From: Pelagibacteraceae bacterium AG-390-O04
GTDB taxonomy: Bacteria > Pseudomonadota > Alphaproteobacteria > Pelagibacterales > Pelagibacteraceae
DNA length: 64,000 bases
Direction of reading: 5' to 3'
Assembly (NCBI GenBank): GCA_003278065.1
Contig: QCHE01000003.1
Location: 19,412 to 83,411 of the forward strand
Shown here one piece after another: positions 52,939-63,582 of the stretch. A program made the position numbers and the translations under genes. Position 1 is the first letter of the stretch. The number at the start of each line of letters is the position of its first letter. A model generated the notes under the pieces. It was not told where the DNA came from. It did no database searches and saw only the letters and a list, made by a program, of their open reading frames with translations.

Positions 52939-52951
52939 CAAATAATTACAT

Positions 52952-53542
52952 ATGAGTTTAAATTTTGATGATTTTCAGAAACAAGATATCAAATTTGATA
53001 TCAATAAACTTCAAGAAGCTTATAAACAGCTGTTAACCATTAAAGGATTTACTGGTGTTGATGGTATTTCAAACTTTGGAGCCATATCATTAACTCAAAT
53101 ACCAGGTGATCCTGACTCTATAAAAGGTAATAAAGCGAGAGGTGTATTTTGGACTAAACCAGACTCCTCTGGAAAAGAAGCTATAAGAGATCAAATGATA
53201 GATGAAGCCGCTTATTCCGAATTTATTGAAGATTATAAAAATACTTACTTTAAAGAAGTTTTTGATGTTTTATCTTCGAAGTATAAATTAGGTAGAGTAA
53301 GAATTTTATTAAAAGAACCAAGATCAACTTTAAGCTGGCACAGAGATCCAGAACCAAGACTTCATATCCCAATAATTACTAACCCAGGTTCAATAATGGT
53401 TATAGACAATGTTGCAAAACATATGCCTGCTGACGGATCAGTCTGGATTACAAATAATACAAAATACCATAATGCATTTAATGGTGGAGAAGAAAATAGA
53501 ATACATTTAGTGGCGTGTGTTCTAAATCATAAATTTAATTAA
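52952..53542 (+). CDS. Aspartyl/asparaginyl beta-hydroxylase-like Fe(II)/2-oxoglutarate oxygenase
   Basis: HxD...H pattern: LSWHRDPEPRLHIPIITNPG ... HNAFNGGEENRIHLVACVL. Confidence 0.75.
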   Translation: MSLNFDDFQKQDIKFDINKLQEAYKQLLTIKGFTGVDGISNFGAISLTQIPGDPDSIKGNKARGVFWTKPDSSGKEAIRDQMIDEAAYSEFIEDYKNTYFKEVFDVLSSKYKLGRVRILLKEPRSTLSWHRDPEPRLHIPIITNPGSIMVIDNVAKHMPADGSVWITNNTKYHNAFNGGEENRIHLVACVLNHKFN

Positions 53543-53543
53543 T

Positions 53544-53969
53544 TTGAAAAAGTTATTTATATCATCTGATCATGCTGGATATAATCTCAAAGAACAAATA
53601 AAAAAAAAATTTAGAAATAAATATATTTTTCAAGATCTTGGAACGAATAACTCAGAACAATCTGTTAATTATCCTGATTATGCACATAAACTTTGTAAAA
53701 AGGTGTCTAATAATAGTAAAAATATAGGAATTTTGGTTTGTGGCTCAGGAATGGGAATGTCAATGGCAGCAAATAGACATAAAAAGATAAGAGCTGCCGT
53801 ATGTTATTCATTGAAAAACACAAAATTATCTAGATTGCATAACAATGCAAATATTATTACATTAGGTTCTAGGTTGATAAAAAAAAATACTGCTTTTAAA
53901 TGCATAGAAGTATTTGTAAATACTAAATTTGAGGGTGGTAGACATAAAAAGAGAGTAAAAAAAATTTAG
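53544..53969 (+). CDS. rpiB: Ribose-5-phosphate isomerase B
   Basis: FISSDHAGYNLKEQIKKK; LVCGSGMGMSMAANRHKKIRAAVCY. Confidence 0.95.
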   Translation: MKKLFISSDHAGYNLKEQIKKKFRNKYIFQDLGTNNSEQSVNYPDYAHKLCKKVSNNSKNIGILVCGSGMGMSMAANRHKKIRAAVCYSLKNTKLSRLHNNANIITLGSRLIKKNTAFKCIEVFVNTKFEGGRHKKRVKKI

Positions 53970-53975
53970 TTAGTT

Positions 53976-55289
53976 ATGTCCAGTGAAAAAAAATATTTGA
54001 ATTCAAGTTATCAGGATTTTTTTGAAAAAAGTCTTTCAAAAACAGATCCAGATTTATTTAAAGCCATCAATGATGAGCTTGTAAGACAACAAAATCATAT
54101 AGAGCTTATAGCATCTGAAAATATAGTTTCTCAAGCTGTATTAGAAGCTCAAGGATCAGTATTAACAAATAAATATGCTGAGGGTTATCCAGGCAAAAGA
54201 TATTACAATGGTTGTGAACATGTGGATGTTGCTGAGCAATTAGCTTTGGAAAGAATTAAAAAACTTTTTAATTGTAAATATGCAAATGTACAACCACATT
54301 CAGGAGCTCAAGCAAATGGTGCGGTATTTTTAGCATTATTAAAACCTAATGATACATTTATGGGAATGAGTTTAAATTCTGGCGGACATATTACTCATGG
54401 ATTAAAAATTTCTATGTCTGGAAAATGGTTTAATGCAATTAGCTACGATGTTGATAAAAAATCAGAACTTATCGATTATGATAATGTTGAAAAACTAGCT
54501 TTAGAACATAAACCTAAGCTAATTATAGCTGGTGGTAGCGCTTATTCTAGAGTTATTGATTTTAAAAGATTTCGTGAGATAGCAGATAAAGTTGGAGCTT
54601 ATCTAATGGTTGATATGGCACATTTTTCAGGTCTAGTTGCAGGAAAAGGGTATCCAAACCCATGTGATCATGCCCATGTAGTAACTTCTACTACACATAA
54701 AGTTTTTAGAAGTGCAAGAGGTGGTATTATTTTATCTAATGATATAGATTTAGGTAAAAAGTTTGATACCGCTGTTTTTCCTGGATATCAAGGTGGACCG
54801 TTGATGCATATTATAGCCGCTAAGGCCGCAGGTTTTTTTGAAGCTCTAAAACCTGAATTTCAAACGTATATCAAGAACGTTTTAGCGAATGCAAAAATAT
54901 TAGCTGAAACTCTAAAAAACAATGGGTTTAAAATTTATTCTGGGGGAACTGATACTCATTTAATGTTAGTAGATCTTAGACCTTTTAATGTCAAAGGAAA
55001 TTTAGCTGCTGAAAGTTTATGTAGAGCAAACATAACATGTAATAAAAATGGAATACCATTTGATACAGAAAAACCAATGATTACATCAGGTATAAGATTA
55101 GGCTCTCAAGCTGCAACTACACGAGGATTTGGTTTAAAAGAATTTGAAAAAGTTGGCGAACTAATAACAAAAGTGATTAAAGGTTTATCTGAGAACCCAA
55201 ATGATAATAGTATAATTGAGAACGAGGTAAGGAATGAAGTTGTTGATTTATGTTCTTCATTTCCAATATATAAAAATTTAAATAGATGA
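53976..55289 (+). CDS. glyA: Serine hydroxymethyltransferase
   Basis: [59 protein letters not shown]. Confidence 0.98.
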   Translation: MSSEKKYLNSSYQDFFEKSLSKTDPDLFKAINDELVRQQNHIELIASENIVSQAVLEAQGSVLTNKYAEGYPGKRYYNGCEHVDVAEQLALERIKKLFNCKYANVQPHSGAQANGAVFLALLKPNDTFMGMSLNSGGHITHGLKISMSGKWFNAISYDVDKKSELIDYDNVEKLALEHKPKLIIAGGSAYSRVIDFKRFREIADKVGAYLMVDMAHFSGLVAGKGYPNPCDHAHVVTSTTHKVFRSARGGIILSNDIDLGKKFDTAVFPGYQGGPLMHIIAAKAAGFFEALKPEFQTYIKNVLANAKILAETLKNNGFKIYSGGTDTHLMLVDLRPFNVKGNLAAESLCRANITCNKNGIPFDTEKPMITSGIRLGSQAATTRGFGLKEFEKVGELITKVIKGLSENPNDNSIIENEVRNEVVDLCSSFPIYKNLNR

Positions 55290-55744
55290 TTTGCTCCATA
55301 TGCAAAAAGGGTGAGACTTCAGTAGTAGACTCTCGTCCAACTGAAGATGGTACCGCTATTCGTAGAAGAAGATTATGCGTTTGTGGTGCTAGATTCACGA
55401 CATTTGAAAGAGTTCAATATAGAGAAATAATGGTTATAAAAAAAAATGGAAGAAAATCTACTTTTGATAGAGATAAATTAGCTAAATCAATTTTTATTGC
55501 TTTAAAAAAAAGACCTTTGGATACTGAAACTACCGAAAAATTTATTAGTCGAATATCAAGATCACTAGAGGAACTTGGGCAAAGTGAAATATCTACCAAT
55601 ACTATTGGAACAATGGTTATGGAGGGATTAAAAGAACTTGATCCAGTTGCCTATGTTAGATTTGCCTCAGTTTATCGAAACTTTAGAGAAGAAAAAGATT
55701 TTGTACAATTTGTGGACAAACTAGATGTCTACAAAAAAAGATAA
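55286..55744 (+). CDS. nrdR: Transcriptional regulator NrdR
   Basis: [47 protein letters not shown]-cone. Confidence 0.95.
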   Translation: MICSICKKGETSVVDSRPTEDGTAIRRRRLCVCGARFTTFERVQYREIMVIKKNGRKSTFDRDKLAKSIFIALKKRPLDTETTEKFISRISRSLEELGQSEISTNTIGTMVMEGLKELDPVAYVRFASVYRNFREEKDFVQFVDKLDVYKKR

Positions 55745-56831
55745 ATTTTCCTTAAAAGATAAGAATTATATGAGACTTGCTATAAACTTAGCAAGAGCAC
55801 GATTAGGTTTAACTGGTGAAAATCCATCTGTCGGTTGCGTAATAGTTAAGGATAATAAGATTATATCCATAGGACAAACAAATTACAATGGAAGACCACA
55901 TGCTGAATATAATGCTATAAAAAATTCTTCTGAAAATTTAAAAGGCTCTAAAATGTATGTAACTTTAGAACCTTGCAATCACTACGGAAAAACACCACCC
56001 TGTACAAATCAAATCATAAGCAAAGGTATATCTGAGGTTTTTTACTCAATTGATGATATTGATAAAAAAGTTAAAGGAAAAAGTTTTAATATATTATCAA
56101 AAAAAAAGATAAAAGTTCATAAAGGGTTATTAAAAGAAGATGCAAAAGATTTATATTATTCTTATTTCACAAATAGAATAAAAAAAATGCCTTTTGTAAC
56201 TGGTAAAATTGCAATATCAAAAAATAAACTCATCTATAGCAAGGACAATCAAAAAATTACTAATAAATTTTCAGATAAAATAACTCACTTTTTAAGATAT
56301 AAAAATGATGGAATTATGATTTCAAGCAAAACACTTAATATTGATAATCCAAAATTAAATTGTCGTTTAAAAGGTTATGAAAAATTTTCGCCTGTGAGAA
56401 TTATATTGGATAAAAATTTAAAAATGAAATTAGATAGTTATATATTTAAATCTGTAAAGAAAAATAATACAATAATTTTTTATAATCTATTAAATAAATC
56501 TAAAATTAAATTATTAAAAAAAAAAGGATTTTCTTTGATAAAATCAAGATTAGACAACAATCAAAATATAAACTTAAGATTAGTATTAAGAAAACTATAT
56601 ACGCTTGGCATTCAAACACTATTAGTTGAAGGAGGAAATAAATTAACCAATAATTTCTTAAAAAGCAGATTATTTGATCAATTTTATCTTTTTGAAAGTA
56701 CAAAAAACCTATCTAAAAGAAAAGATCATATAATTTTTTCTTCTATTGATACTCTTAAGAATAAATATAATAAAAAATCCAAGATAATTACTGGGCTGGT
56801 CAAAAACAATATTACCATTTATAAAAGATAA
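55725..56831 (+). CDS. ribD: Bifunctional riboflavin deaminase/reductase RibD
   Basis: [53 protein letters not shown]. Confidence 0.96.
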   Translation: MSTKKDKFSLKDKNYMRLAINLARARLGLTGENPSVGCVIVKDNKIISIGQTNYNGRPHAEYNAIKNSSENLKGSKMYVTLEPCNHYGKTPPCTNQIISKGISEVFYSIDDIDKKVKGKSFNILSKKKIKVHKGLLKEDAKDLYYSYFTNRIKKMPFVTGKIAISKNKLIYSKDNQKITNKFSDKITHFLRYKNDGIMISSKTLNIDNPKLNCRLKGYEKFSPVRIILDKNLKMKLDSYIFKSVKKNNTIIFYNLLNKSKIKLLKKKGFSLIKSRLDNNQNINLRLVLRKLYTLGIQTLLVEGGNKLTNNFLKSRLFDQFYLFESTKNLSKRKDHIIFSSIDTLKNKYNKKSKIITGLVKNNITIYKR

Positions 56832-56832
56832 A

Positions 56833-57426
56833 ATGTTTAACGGAATTATTTTCAATAAAGGTTTGGTAAAAAAAATATCTAAAAGACCAAAAGGAATTAA
56901 TATTTTTCTATCATCAGATCTTAAATTAAAAAAAAAAGATATTGGTATTTCAATATCCTGTGATGGGGTTTGTTTGACACTTATTTCTATCAAAAAAAAA
57001 TTAATGGAGTTTTATCTTTCAAATGAAACAATAGTTAGATCTAAATTTAGATTTATTGAGAAAAATGATTTAATTAATTTAGAATTACCATTAAAATATG
57101 GTCAAAAAATTTCAGGTCACATATGCCAAGGACATGTAGATACTGTTGGAGAAATATTAAGTATAAAAAAGATAGATAAGTCTTATCTTTTTGATTTTAA
57201 AGTAAATATAAAAGAAAAAAAAAATCTTATAGAAAAAGCTTCTATCTTGATAAATGGTATATCGTTGACAATATCAAAAATTACTTCAAAAGGTTTTCAA
57301 ATTTGGGTCATACCACATACTTTTAAATTAACAAATTTATCAAAACTTAAAAAGGGAAGTTTTGTAAATATAGAGATAGATATACTTTCCAAATATATTA
57401 AAAATTTTATTAATGAAAAAAAGTAA
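56833..57426 (+). CDS. ribE: Riboflavin synthase alpha subunit
   Basis: MFNGIIFNKGLVKKI; SCDGVCLTLISI; GHICQGHVDTVGEI. Confidence 0.95.
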   Translation: MFNGIIFNKGLVKKISKRPKGINIFLSSDLKLKKKDIGISISCDGVCLTLISIKKKLMEFYLSNETIVRSKFRFIEKNDLINLELPLKYGQKISGHICQGHVDTVGEILSIKKIDKSYLFDFKVNIKEKKNLIEKASILINGISLTISKITSKGFQIWVIPHTFKLTNLSKLKKGSFVNIEIDILSKYIKNFINEKK

Positions 57427-58513
57427 TTACTCATCAATTGAAACTATTATACAAACTGCAAAAAAAGGCGGTATGTTCATTTTAGTTGATGATGAAAAAA
57501 GAGAAAATGAAGGTGATTTGGTTATTTCAAGCTCAGATTCTTCAGCTACAAATATAAATTTTATGGCAAAATACGGTAGAGGTTTAATTTGTCTAGCTCT
57601 AGACAGTGTACAGGCAAAAAAACTTAATTTATCATTAATGTCTCCAGTGAACCAATCAAGAAATAAAACAGCTTTTACAATTTCTATAGAGGCCAAAAAA
57701 GGTATTACGACCGGTATATCAGCAAAAGATAGAGATAGAACTATCAAAATAGCCTCTAAAAAAAATGTCAAAAGAAATGATATAGTTTCACCAGGTCATG
57801 TATTTCCAATTATTGCAAAAGATGGTGGTGTACTTGTTAGAGCCGGACATACTGAAGCATCTGTTGATATTTCAAAATTAGCAAAGAAAAATAATTCTGC
57901 TGTTATTTGTGAAATTATGAATGAAGATGGTAGTATGGCTAAAGGCCAAGATCTTTTTAATTTTGCTAAAAAGCATAAGTTAAAAATTGGAAAAATTGAA
58001 GATTTAATTTCTTACAGATTAAAAAAAGAAAAACTTATTAAATTAAAAAAAACATCGGATATTGAATTTAAAAATCAGAAATATAGAATAAAGATTTATG
58101 AGAATTTATTAGATGGATCTGAACATTTTGCTCTTACTAAAGGAAGTATAAAAAAAGGAATTATACCTAGAGTGAGAGTAATTTCATCAAATGTAGTTCA
58201 AAACTATTTAATAAATCAACAATTACCAAATTCATTTAATAAAACTCTAAATTATTTTAAAAGATTTAATAATTGTGTATTAGTTTTTATTAAAGATACA
58301 AACTTAAAATCTGTTACTCAAACACTTAAAGATTATAAAAATAGAGACTTTTATAAAAAAGGTAATGATAAACTTATAAGAAATTATGGTATTGGCGCAC
58401 AGATTATTAAAGATCTTAATATTAAAAAAATGATCTTGATTACAAAATCACCAAAAAAGGTTATTGGTTTGGAAGGTTATGATATAAAGATAACTAAACA
58501 AGAATTAATTTAA
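57413..58513 (+). CDS. ribB: DHBP synthase RibB fused to a degenerate GTP cyclohydrolase II-like domain (RibBX-type)
   Basis: N-term FILVDDEKRENEGDLVISS, GHVFPIIAKDGGVLVRAGHTEASVD; C-term RibA-like RNYGIGAQIIKDLNIKKMILITKSPKKVIGLEGY without Cys/catalytic motifs. Confidence 0.94.
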   Translation: MKKSNYSSIETIIQTAKKGGMFILVDDEKRENEGDLVISSSDSSATNINFMAKYGRGLICLALDSVQAKKLNLSLMSPVNQSRNKTAFTISIEAKKGITTGISAKDRDRTIKIASKKNVKRNDIVSPGHVFPIIAKDGGVLVRAGHTEASVDISKLAKKNNSAVICEIMNEDGSMAKGQDLFNFAKKHKLKIGKIEDLISYRLKKEKLIKLKKTSDIEFKNQKYRIKIYENLLDGSEHFALTKGSIKKGIIPRVRVISSNVVQNYLINQQLPNSFNKTLNYFKRFNNCVLVFIKDTNLKSVTQTLKDYKNRDFYKKGNDKLIRNYGIGAQIIKDLNIKKMILITKSPKKVIGLEGYDIKITKQELI

Positions 58514-58902
58514 TGAAAAAAAATATTTTAATAGTCATTGCTAATTATTATAAAGATATATCATCGGATTTGCTGAGAAGTGCAAAAAAGAAATTACCAA
58601 AAGAATTTAAAATAAAGATTATTGAAGTATCTGGAGTTTTTGAAATACCAGTGACTATATCTAAGAATTTAAATAAATTTGATGCATTTATAGCTTTAGG
58701 ATGTGTCATAAAAGGTCAAACACCTCATTTTAATTTCATATCCCAAGCATCAACTAATGCAATCATGGAAATTTCAATTAATTCTAAAAAACCAGTTGGA
58801 AATGGAATTATTACTTGTTTAAATATGAAACAAGCTAAAGCACGAAAGAATAAAGGTGCAGAAGCGGCGAAAGCGATTTTATCTGTTTTATCTCAAAAAT
58901 GA
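58513..58902 (+). CDS. ribH: 6,7-dimethyl-8-ribityllumazine synthase
   Basis: VSGVFEIPVTISKNL; ALGCVIKGQTPHFNFIS; NKGAEAAKAILS. Confidence 0.95.
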   Translation: MKKNILIVIANYYKDISSDLLRSAKKKLPKEFKIKIIEVSGVFEIPVTISKNLNKFDAFIALGCVIKGQTPHFNFISQASTNAIMEISINSKKPVGNGIITCLNMKQAKARKNKGAEAAKAILSVLSQK

Positions 58903-59303
58903 GAACTTATTTTAGTCCTAAAAACAATCCAAGAGTAATAATTATTCAAAAACTTTATGGAAGTTTTTATAATAATGAAGAAGAATTAACTTATCCAAAA
59001 CATAGATTTAGAAAATTTATAAAAGATATAGTTTCCGGAACAATAGAACGTAATGAAATTATACTTGAAGAATTAAATAAAAATTTTGGTGAAAAATTAA
59101 AAATCAATAACTTAGATAAAGTATTTTTGATAATATTAAAATCAGCAATATATGAATTTCTATATAAACCCAACCTTTCAATTAATATAATTATTAAAGA
59201 ATATCTGAACGCATCAAATTTTTTTTTAGATAGCTCAAAAACAAAATATTTAAATGCTTTATTAGATGATATTGCAAAAAAACTAAGATCTTCAAATGCA
59301 TGA
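58899..59303 (+). CDS. nusB: Transcription antitermination factor NusB
   Basis: Length, C-terminal pattern (ILKSAIYEFLYKPNLSINIIIKEYLNASNFF...YLNALLDDIAKKL), position after ribH. Confidence 0.88.
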   Translation: MRTYFSPKNNPRVIIIQKLYGSFYNNEEELTYPKHRFRKFIKDIVSGTIERNEIILEELNKNFGEKLKINNLDKVFLIILKSAIYEFLYKPNLSINIIIKEYLNASNFFLDSSKTKYLNALLDDIAKKLRSSNA

Positions 59304-60255
59304 ATTTGAAATAATAAAAAAATATTTTTCACTATTATCAGCTAGAAACAAGGCTTCCCTAAATTTAAATGATGATGTTTTTTTTGATAAAACAAAAAAA
59401 TTAGTAGTTTCTGTAGATACCTATATAGAAGGTGTCCATTTTATTAATTTTAAAAAACCAAATTTAGTAATAAAAAAAATTTTGCGTTCTTCAATTTCGG
59501 ATTTGATTTGTAAAGGTGTAAATCCTAAGTATTATTTTGTTTCAGGAGCTGGTAATAAAAATTCATTTTCAAAAGTAAATCTTCAAAAAATCTCCAATTC
59601 TTTAAAACAAGAACAAAAAAAATATAAAATTAATTTGTGTGGTGGAGACACAGTATTTTCTAATAAGTGTAGTTTTACAATTGTATCAATTGGTTTTTCA
59701 AAAAAAATAATTTATAGGAATAAAGCAAAGTTAAATGATGATGTTTATGTTACTGGAAATTTAGGAGATAGCTTTGTTGGATTAAAAGTTCTAAAAAATC
59801 AATTTAAACTTAATAAAAGATTAAGAGACTATTTTATAAAAAAATATTTTCTCCCAGAATTACATTTAAAATTTACTAATAGATTATTAAATTTTGCTAA
59901 TACATCTATCGATATTTCCGATGGTCTAATTGCAGATCTTGAAAAATTGATAAATCAACAAAAATTAAATTATACTTTATATTTGGAGAATATTCCTATT
60001 TCTAATAATTTAAATGGTTTGATAAAATCTAGAAGATTAAAAAAGATTTCTTGTGTTTCTAAAGGTGACGATTATCAAATTTTGTTTACTGCAAGTCCAT
60101 CAAAGTTTAGAATCATTAATAATACTGCAAAATCGTTAGGCATCAAAGTTTCTAAAATTGGCAAAATCAGTAAGCAATCTGATAAATCACAAATTATTGA
60201 TAAAAAAGGGAATAAAATTGCCACTAATGTGAAAGGTTATTATCATAAATTTTAA
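59296..60255 (+). CDS. thiL: Thiamine-monophosphate kinase
   Basis: LVVSVDTYIEGVHF; NLCGGDTVFSNKCSFTIVSIG; IDISDGLIADLEKL; SKGDDYQILFTAS. Confidence 0.94.
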   Translation: MHEFEIIKKYFSLLSARNKASLNLNDDVFFDKTKKLVVSVDTYIEGVHFINFKKPNLVIKKILRSSISDLICKGVNPKYYFVSGAGNKNSFSKVNLQKISNSLKQEQKKYKINLCGGDTVFSNKCSFTIVSIGFSKKIIYRNKAKLNDDVYVTGNLGDSFVGLKVLKNQFKLNKRLRDYFIKKYFLPELHLKFTNRLLNFANTSIDISDGLIADLEKLINQQKLNYTLYLENIPISNNLNGLIKSRRLKKISCVSKGDDYQILFTASPSKFRIINNTAKSLGIKVSKIGKISKQSDKSQIIDKKGNKIATNVKGYYHKF

Positions 60256-60266
60256 TAAGTTAATTA

Positions 60267-60294
60267 TTGCCTTTTATAGCTTTTTTTGTATTGT
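60267..60294 (+). promoter_or_regulatory. Candidate promoter upstream of hppA
   Basis: TTGCCT (60267-60272), 16-nt spacer, TATTGT (60289-60294) in the 83-bp thiL/hppA gap; not compared with other sites. Confidence 0.3.
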
Positions 60295-60338
60295 GCGCAT
60301 TTTAATAACTATCAACCAACAACATAATTAAGGTTTAT

Positions 60339-62444
60339 ATGAATACAACTGTCGAAACTATACTTTTATACACTATTGCTGCAGGTTTTTTATCAATTGT
60401 TTACGGATACTTCACTGGAAAGAATATTTTAAACTCAAGTGCAGGAAATTCAAAAATGCAAGAAATTGCATCAGCTATCCAAATTGGTGCTAAAGCATAT
60501 TTAGCTAGACAGTATAAAACAATAGCTATTGTTGGTGTTGTAGTTTTAGTAATTGTTAGTTTAGCTTTTAGTCCACTTGTTGGTTTGGGATACTTAATTG
60601 GAGCTACCTTATCAGGAATTGCGGGTTATGTTGGAATGTTAGTATCTGTTCAAGCAAACGTTAGAACAGCTGAAGCTTCAAGAAAAGGTTTAGCGAGTGG
60701 TCTTTCAGTAGCATTTAAATCAGGCGCTGTTACAGGTATGTTAGTTGCAGGATTAGCCTTACTGGCAATTGCAGTATATTATTATTTATTATTAAAATTT
60801 AATGTAGACGAGAGAGAGATTGTAAATGCATTAGTTGCTCTAGGTTTTGGAGCCTCTTTGATATCTATTTTTGCAAGATTAGGTGGTGGTATTTTTACAA
60901 AAGGTGCTGATGTTGGGGCAGATTTAGTCGGAAAAGTTGAGGCTGGTATTCCTGAAGACGATCCAAGAAATCCAGCTGTCATAGCTGATAATGTTGGAGA
61001 TAATGTTGGAGACTGTGCCGGGATGGCTGCAGATTTGTTTGAAACTTATGCAGTTACTATTGTTGCTACAATGGTTCTATCATCAATCTTTTTTCCTGGT
61101 GATATGTCAATGATGATATATCCTTTAACGATAGGGGGAGCATGCATACTTACATCAATTATAGGTACTTTTTTTGTAAAACTTGGTAAAAGTAAAAATG
61201 TGATGAATGCCTTATATAAAGGTTTTGTTGTTTCAGCACTTACATCTTTGGCTATACTATATCCAGTAACTGATTACGTTTTAGGATTAGAAAATTCATA
61301 CGATTTAGATAACATTTCATTTTCAGGTTTAAGTTTATATTATTGTGGTGTAATTGGATTAATTATAACAGGTTTATTAATTTGGGTGACAGAATACTAT
61401 ACTGGTACAAACTATAGACCAGTAAGAAGTGTAGCAAGCTCATCTACAACAGGACATGGAACTAATGTAATTCAAGGTTTAGCAATTTCTTTAGAGGCAA
61501 CAGCAATCCCAGCATTAATAATTGTTGCAGGTATTTTATTAACAAATCATATTGCTGGACTTTACGGTATAGCTATTGCTGTAACAACAATGTTGGCGTT
61601 AGCTGGCATGGTTGTAGCTTTAGATGCTTATGGACCTGTCACTGACAATGCAGGTGGTATAGCTGAAATGTCTAAATTACCAAATAATGTTAGAAAAACT
61701 ACAGATGCTTTAGATGCGGTTGGTAACACCACAAAAGCAGTAACTAAGGGTTATGCTATTGGTTCAGCAGGATTAGGAGCTTTAGTTTTATTTGCTGCTT
61801 ATACTGAGGATATTAAACATTTTTCAAAAGTAGCGGGTTCAAAACTAGAAGGTATAGTTGTGACTTTTGATTTATCAAATCCCTATGTTGTTGTTGGTTT
61901 ATTAATTGGTGGAATGTTACCTTATTTATTTGGATCAATGGGTATGCAAGCGGTTGGGAGAGCAGGAGGTGCAGTAGTTATTGAAGTAAGAAGACAATTT
62001 AAAAAATTTCCAGGTATAATGAAAAGAAAGCAAAAACCTGATTATGCTAAGTTAGTTGACTTGTTAACAGTAGCAGCTATCAAAGAAATGATAATACCAT
62101 CATTACTACCAGTATTATCACCAATAGTATTATATTTTATTATCTATGCTATAGGTGGACAAGTTGCAGCTTTAGCTTCAGTAGGTGCAATGTTGTTAGG
62201 AGTAATTATAACAGGTTTATTTGTTGCTGTTTCAATGACTGCAGGTGGAGGAGCTTGGGATAACGCCAAAAAGTATATCGAAGACGGTAACCATGGTGGA
62301 AAAGGTTCTGAAGCGCATAAAGCTGCTGTTACGGGAGACACTGTGGGTGATCCTTATAAAGATACAGCTGGTCCAGCAGTTAATCCAATGATAAAAATTA
62401 CAAATATTGTAGCATTATTGTTGTTGGCTGTTATCGCTGGTTAA
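60339..62444 (+). CDS. hppA: Membrane-bound proton-translocating pyrophosphatase (K+-independent signature)
   Basis: [74 protein letters not shown]. Confidence 0.98.
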   Translation: MNTTVETILLYTIAAGFLSIVYGYFTGKNILNSSAGNSKMQEIASAIQIGAKAYLARQYKTIAIVGVVVLVIVSLAFSPLVGLGYLIGATLSGIAGYVGMLVSVQANVRTAEASRKGLASGLSVAFKSGAVTGMLVAGLALLAIAVYYYLLLKFNVDEREIVNALVALGFGASLISIFARLGGGIFTKGADVGADLVGKVEAGIPEDDPRNPAVIADNVGDNVGDCAGMAADLFETYAVTIVATMVLSSIFFPGDMSMMIYPLTIGGACILTSIIGTFFVKLGKSKNVMNALYKGFVVSALTSLAILYPVTDYVLGLENSYDLDNISFSGLSLYYCGVIGLIITGLLIWVTEYYTGTNYRPVRSVASSSTTGHGTNVIQGLAISLEATAIPALIIVAGILLTNHIAGLYGIAIAVTTMLALAGMVVALDAYGPVTDNAGGIAEMSKLPNNVRKTTDALDAVGNTTKAVTKGYAIGSAGLGALVLFAAYTEDIKHFSKVAGSKLEGIVVTFDLSNPYVVVGLLIGGMLPYLFGSMGMQAVGRAGGAVVIEVRRQFKKFPGIMKRKQKPDYAKLVDLLTVAAIKEMIIPSLLPVLSPIVLYFIIYAIGGQVAALASVGAMLLGVIITGLFVAVSMTAGGGAWDNAKKYIEDGNHGGKGSEAHKAAVTGDTVGDPYKDTAGPAVNPMIKITNIVALLLLAVIAG

Positions 62445-62916
62445 TATCTTTTCTTTTTTTAGCTCTTGTACCTAATGGGTCATTAAGCTTTTGTCTCATA
62501 CTGGACAAAAACGAATATATAAAAGAATTTTTTTTAAAGTTCGCAGCTGTAGTTTCTTTAGCAATTTTTATATCTTTCATATCATCTTTATTATAAAAAG
62601 ATTTTTTTTTTAAAATTCCATATTTATCTATCTCTAAAACTAAAACATCATTTTTGAATATTTTCATTCTTCCTAAATTTTTAAGTTGAGATTGAGTTTG
62701 TTTTCTTTCTATATATATCCATACATCATTATCAAATTTACTTGTAGTAGATGGATTACCAAGAACTTTTCTAATATCATTCTTATTAGATGTATTTACA
62801 ATTAAAGATGCTTGTTTCTTTTCAAGAAACGGTACCCCGTGATGTTTTACTACTTCTTTAAATGAACAATTTGTAAATAATAAAAAAATCAATAATATGT
62901 AATTATATTTTATCAT
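62431..62916 (-). CDS. bamE: Outer membrane assembly lipoprotein BamE (SmpA/OmlA)
   Basis: Lipobox [35 protein letters not shown]. Confidence 0.85.
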   Translation of the reverse strand: MIKYNYILLIFLLFTNCSFKEVVKHHGVPFLEKKQASLIVNTSNKNDIRKVLGNPSTTSKFDNDVWIYIERKQTQSQLKNLGRMKIFKNDVLVLEIDKYGILKKKSFYNKDDMKDIKIAKETTAANFKKNSFIYSFLSSMRQKLNDPLGTRAKKRKDINQR

Positions 62917-63382
62917 GAAAAAAAATTATATTAATATTTATAACAATTTAATCAATTTAACTAGGAATAAAAAGTTATATTCTTCAATTAATAGAAATGA
63001 TGATTTTTCGGATCGTTTGATATTTTTTCTTTTACATTTCTCTTTTTTTTTGAAAAATTTTAAAAAAAAAGAAGATAAAAAAACTCTTCAGGAAATATAT
63101 GATTTTAATTTTAAGCAATTAGAATTAAGTATTAGAGAAATTGGTTATGGGGATCAATCCATTAATAAAAAAATGAAGACATATATTAATTTATTTCATA
63201 GCATGTTGTCTGAAATCCATTATTGGGACACTTCTGAAAAATCAAAAAAAGTTAAAATTTTTCAATCTTTCTTGAGTGATTATACTGATATATCTACTTT
63301 AATTGAATATTTTGACAATTTTAACAATAATTTATCAAAAAATACTTTGAATTATTTTTTAAAAAGTGTAATTAAAGAATAA
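62915..63382 (+). CDS. Ubiquinol-cytochrome c chaperone family protein (Cbp3-like)
   Basis: [49 protein letters not shown] pattern; position between bamE and rpmF. Confidence 0.75.
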   Translation: MKKNYINIYNNLINLTRNKKLYSSINRNDDFSDRLIFFLLHFSFFLKNFKKKEDKKTLQEIYDFNFKQLELSIREIGYGDQSINKKMKTYINLFHSMLSEIHYWDTSEKSKKVKIFQSFLSDYTDISTLIEYFDNFNNNLSKNTLNYFLKSVIKE

Positions 63383-63384
63383 TT

Positions 63385-63567
63385 ATGGCAGTACCTAAAC
63401 GTAAACAGACACCATCTAGAACTGGAATGAGGAGAGCTCAAAACATGAAGTTTTCTTCAAAGAATATTGTTGAAGATAAAAAATCAGGTGAATATAGACT
63501 TTCTCATCATTTAGATTTAAAAACAGGTATGTACAAAGGTAGACAAGTTTTAGATCCAAAAGAATAA
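63385..63567 (+). CDS. rpmF: 50S ribosomal protein L32 (Cys-free)
   Basis: [23 protein letters not shown]; upstream of plsX. Confidence 0.96.
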   Translation: MAVPKRKQTPSRTGMRRAQNMKFSSKNIVEDKKSGEYRLSHHLDLKTGMYKGRQVLDPKE

Positions 63568-63582
63568 CTCTAATATCAAAAA

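Noticed and set aside
57427-57771. 114-aa minus-strand ORF antisense to ribB
   Set aside because: Lies wholly inside the conserved DHBP synthase domain; no independent support.
58991-59332. 113-aa minus-strand ORF opposite nusB
   Set aside because: Antisense to nusB/thiL start; no motif, likely chance ORF in AT-rich DNA.
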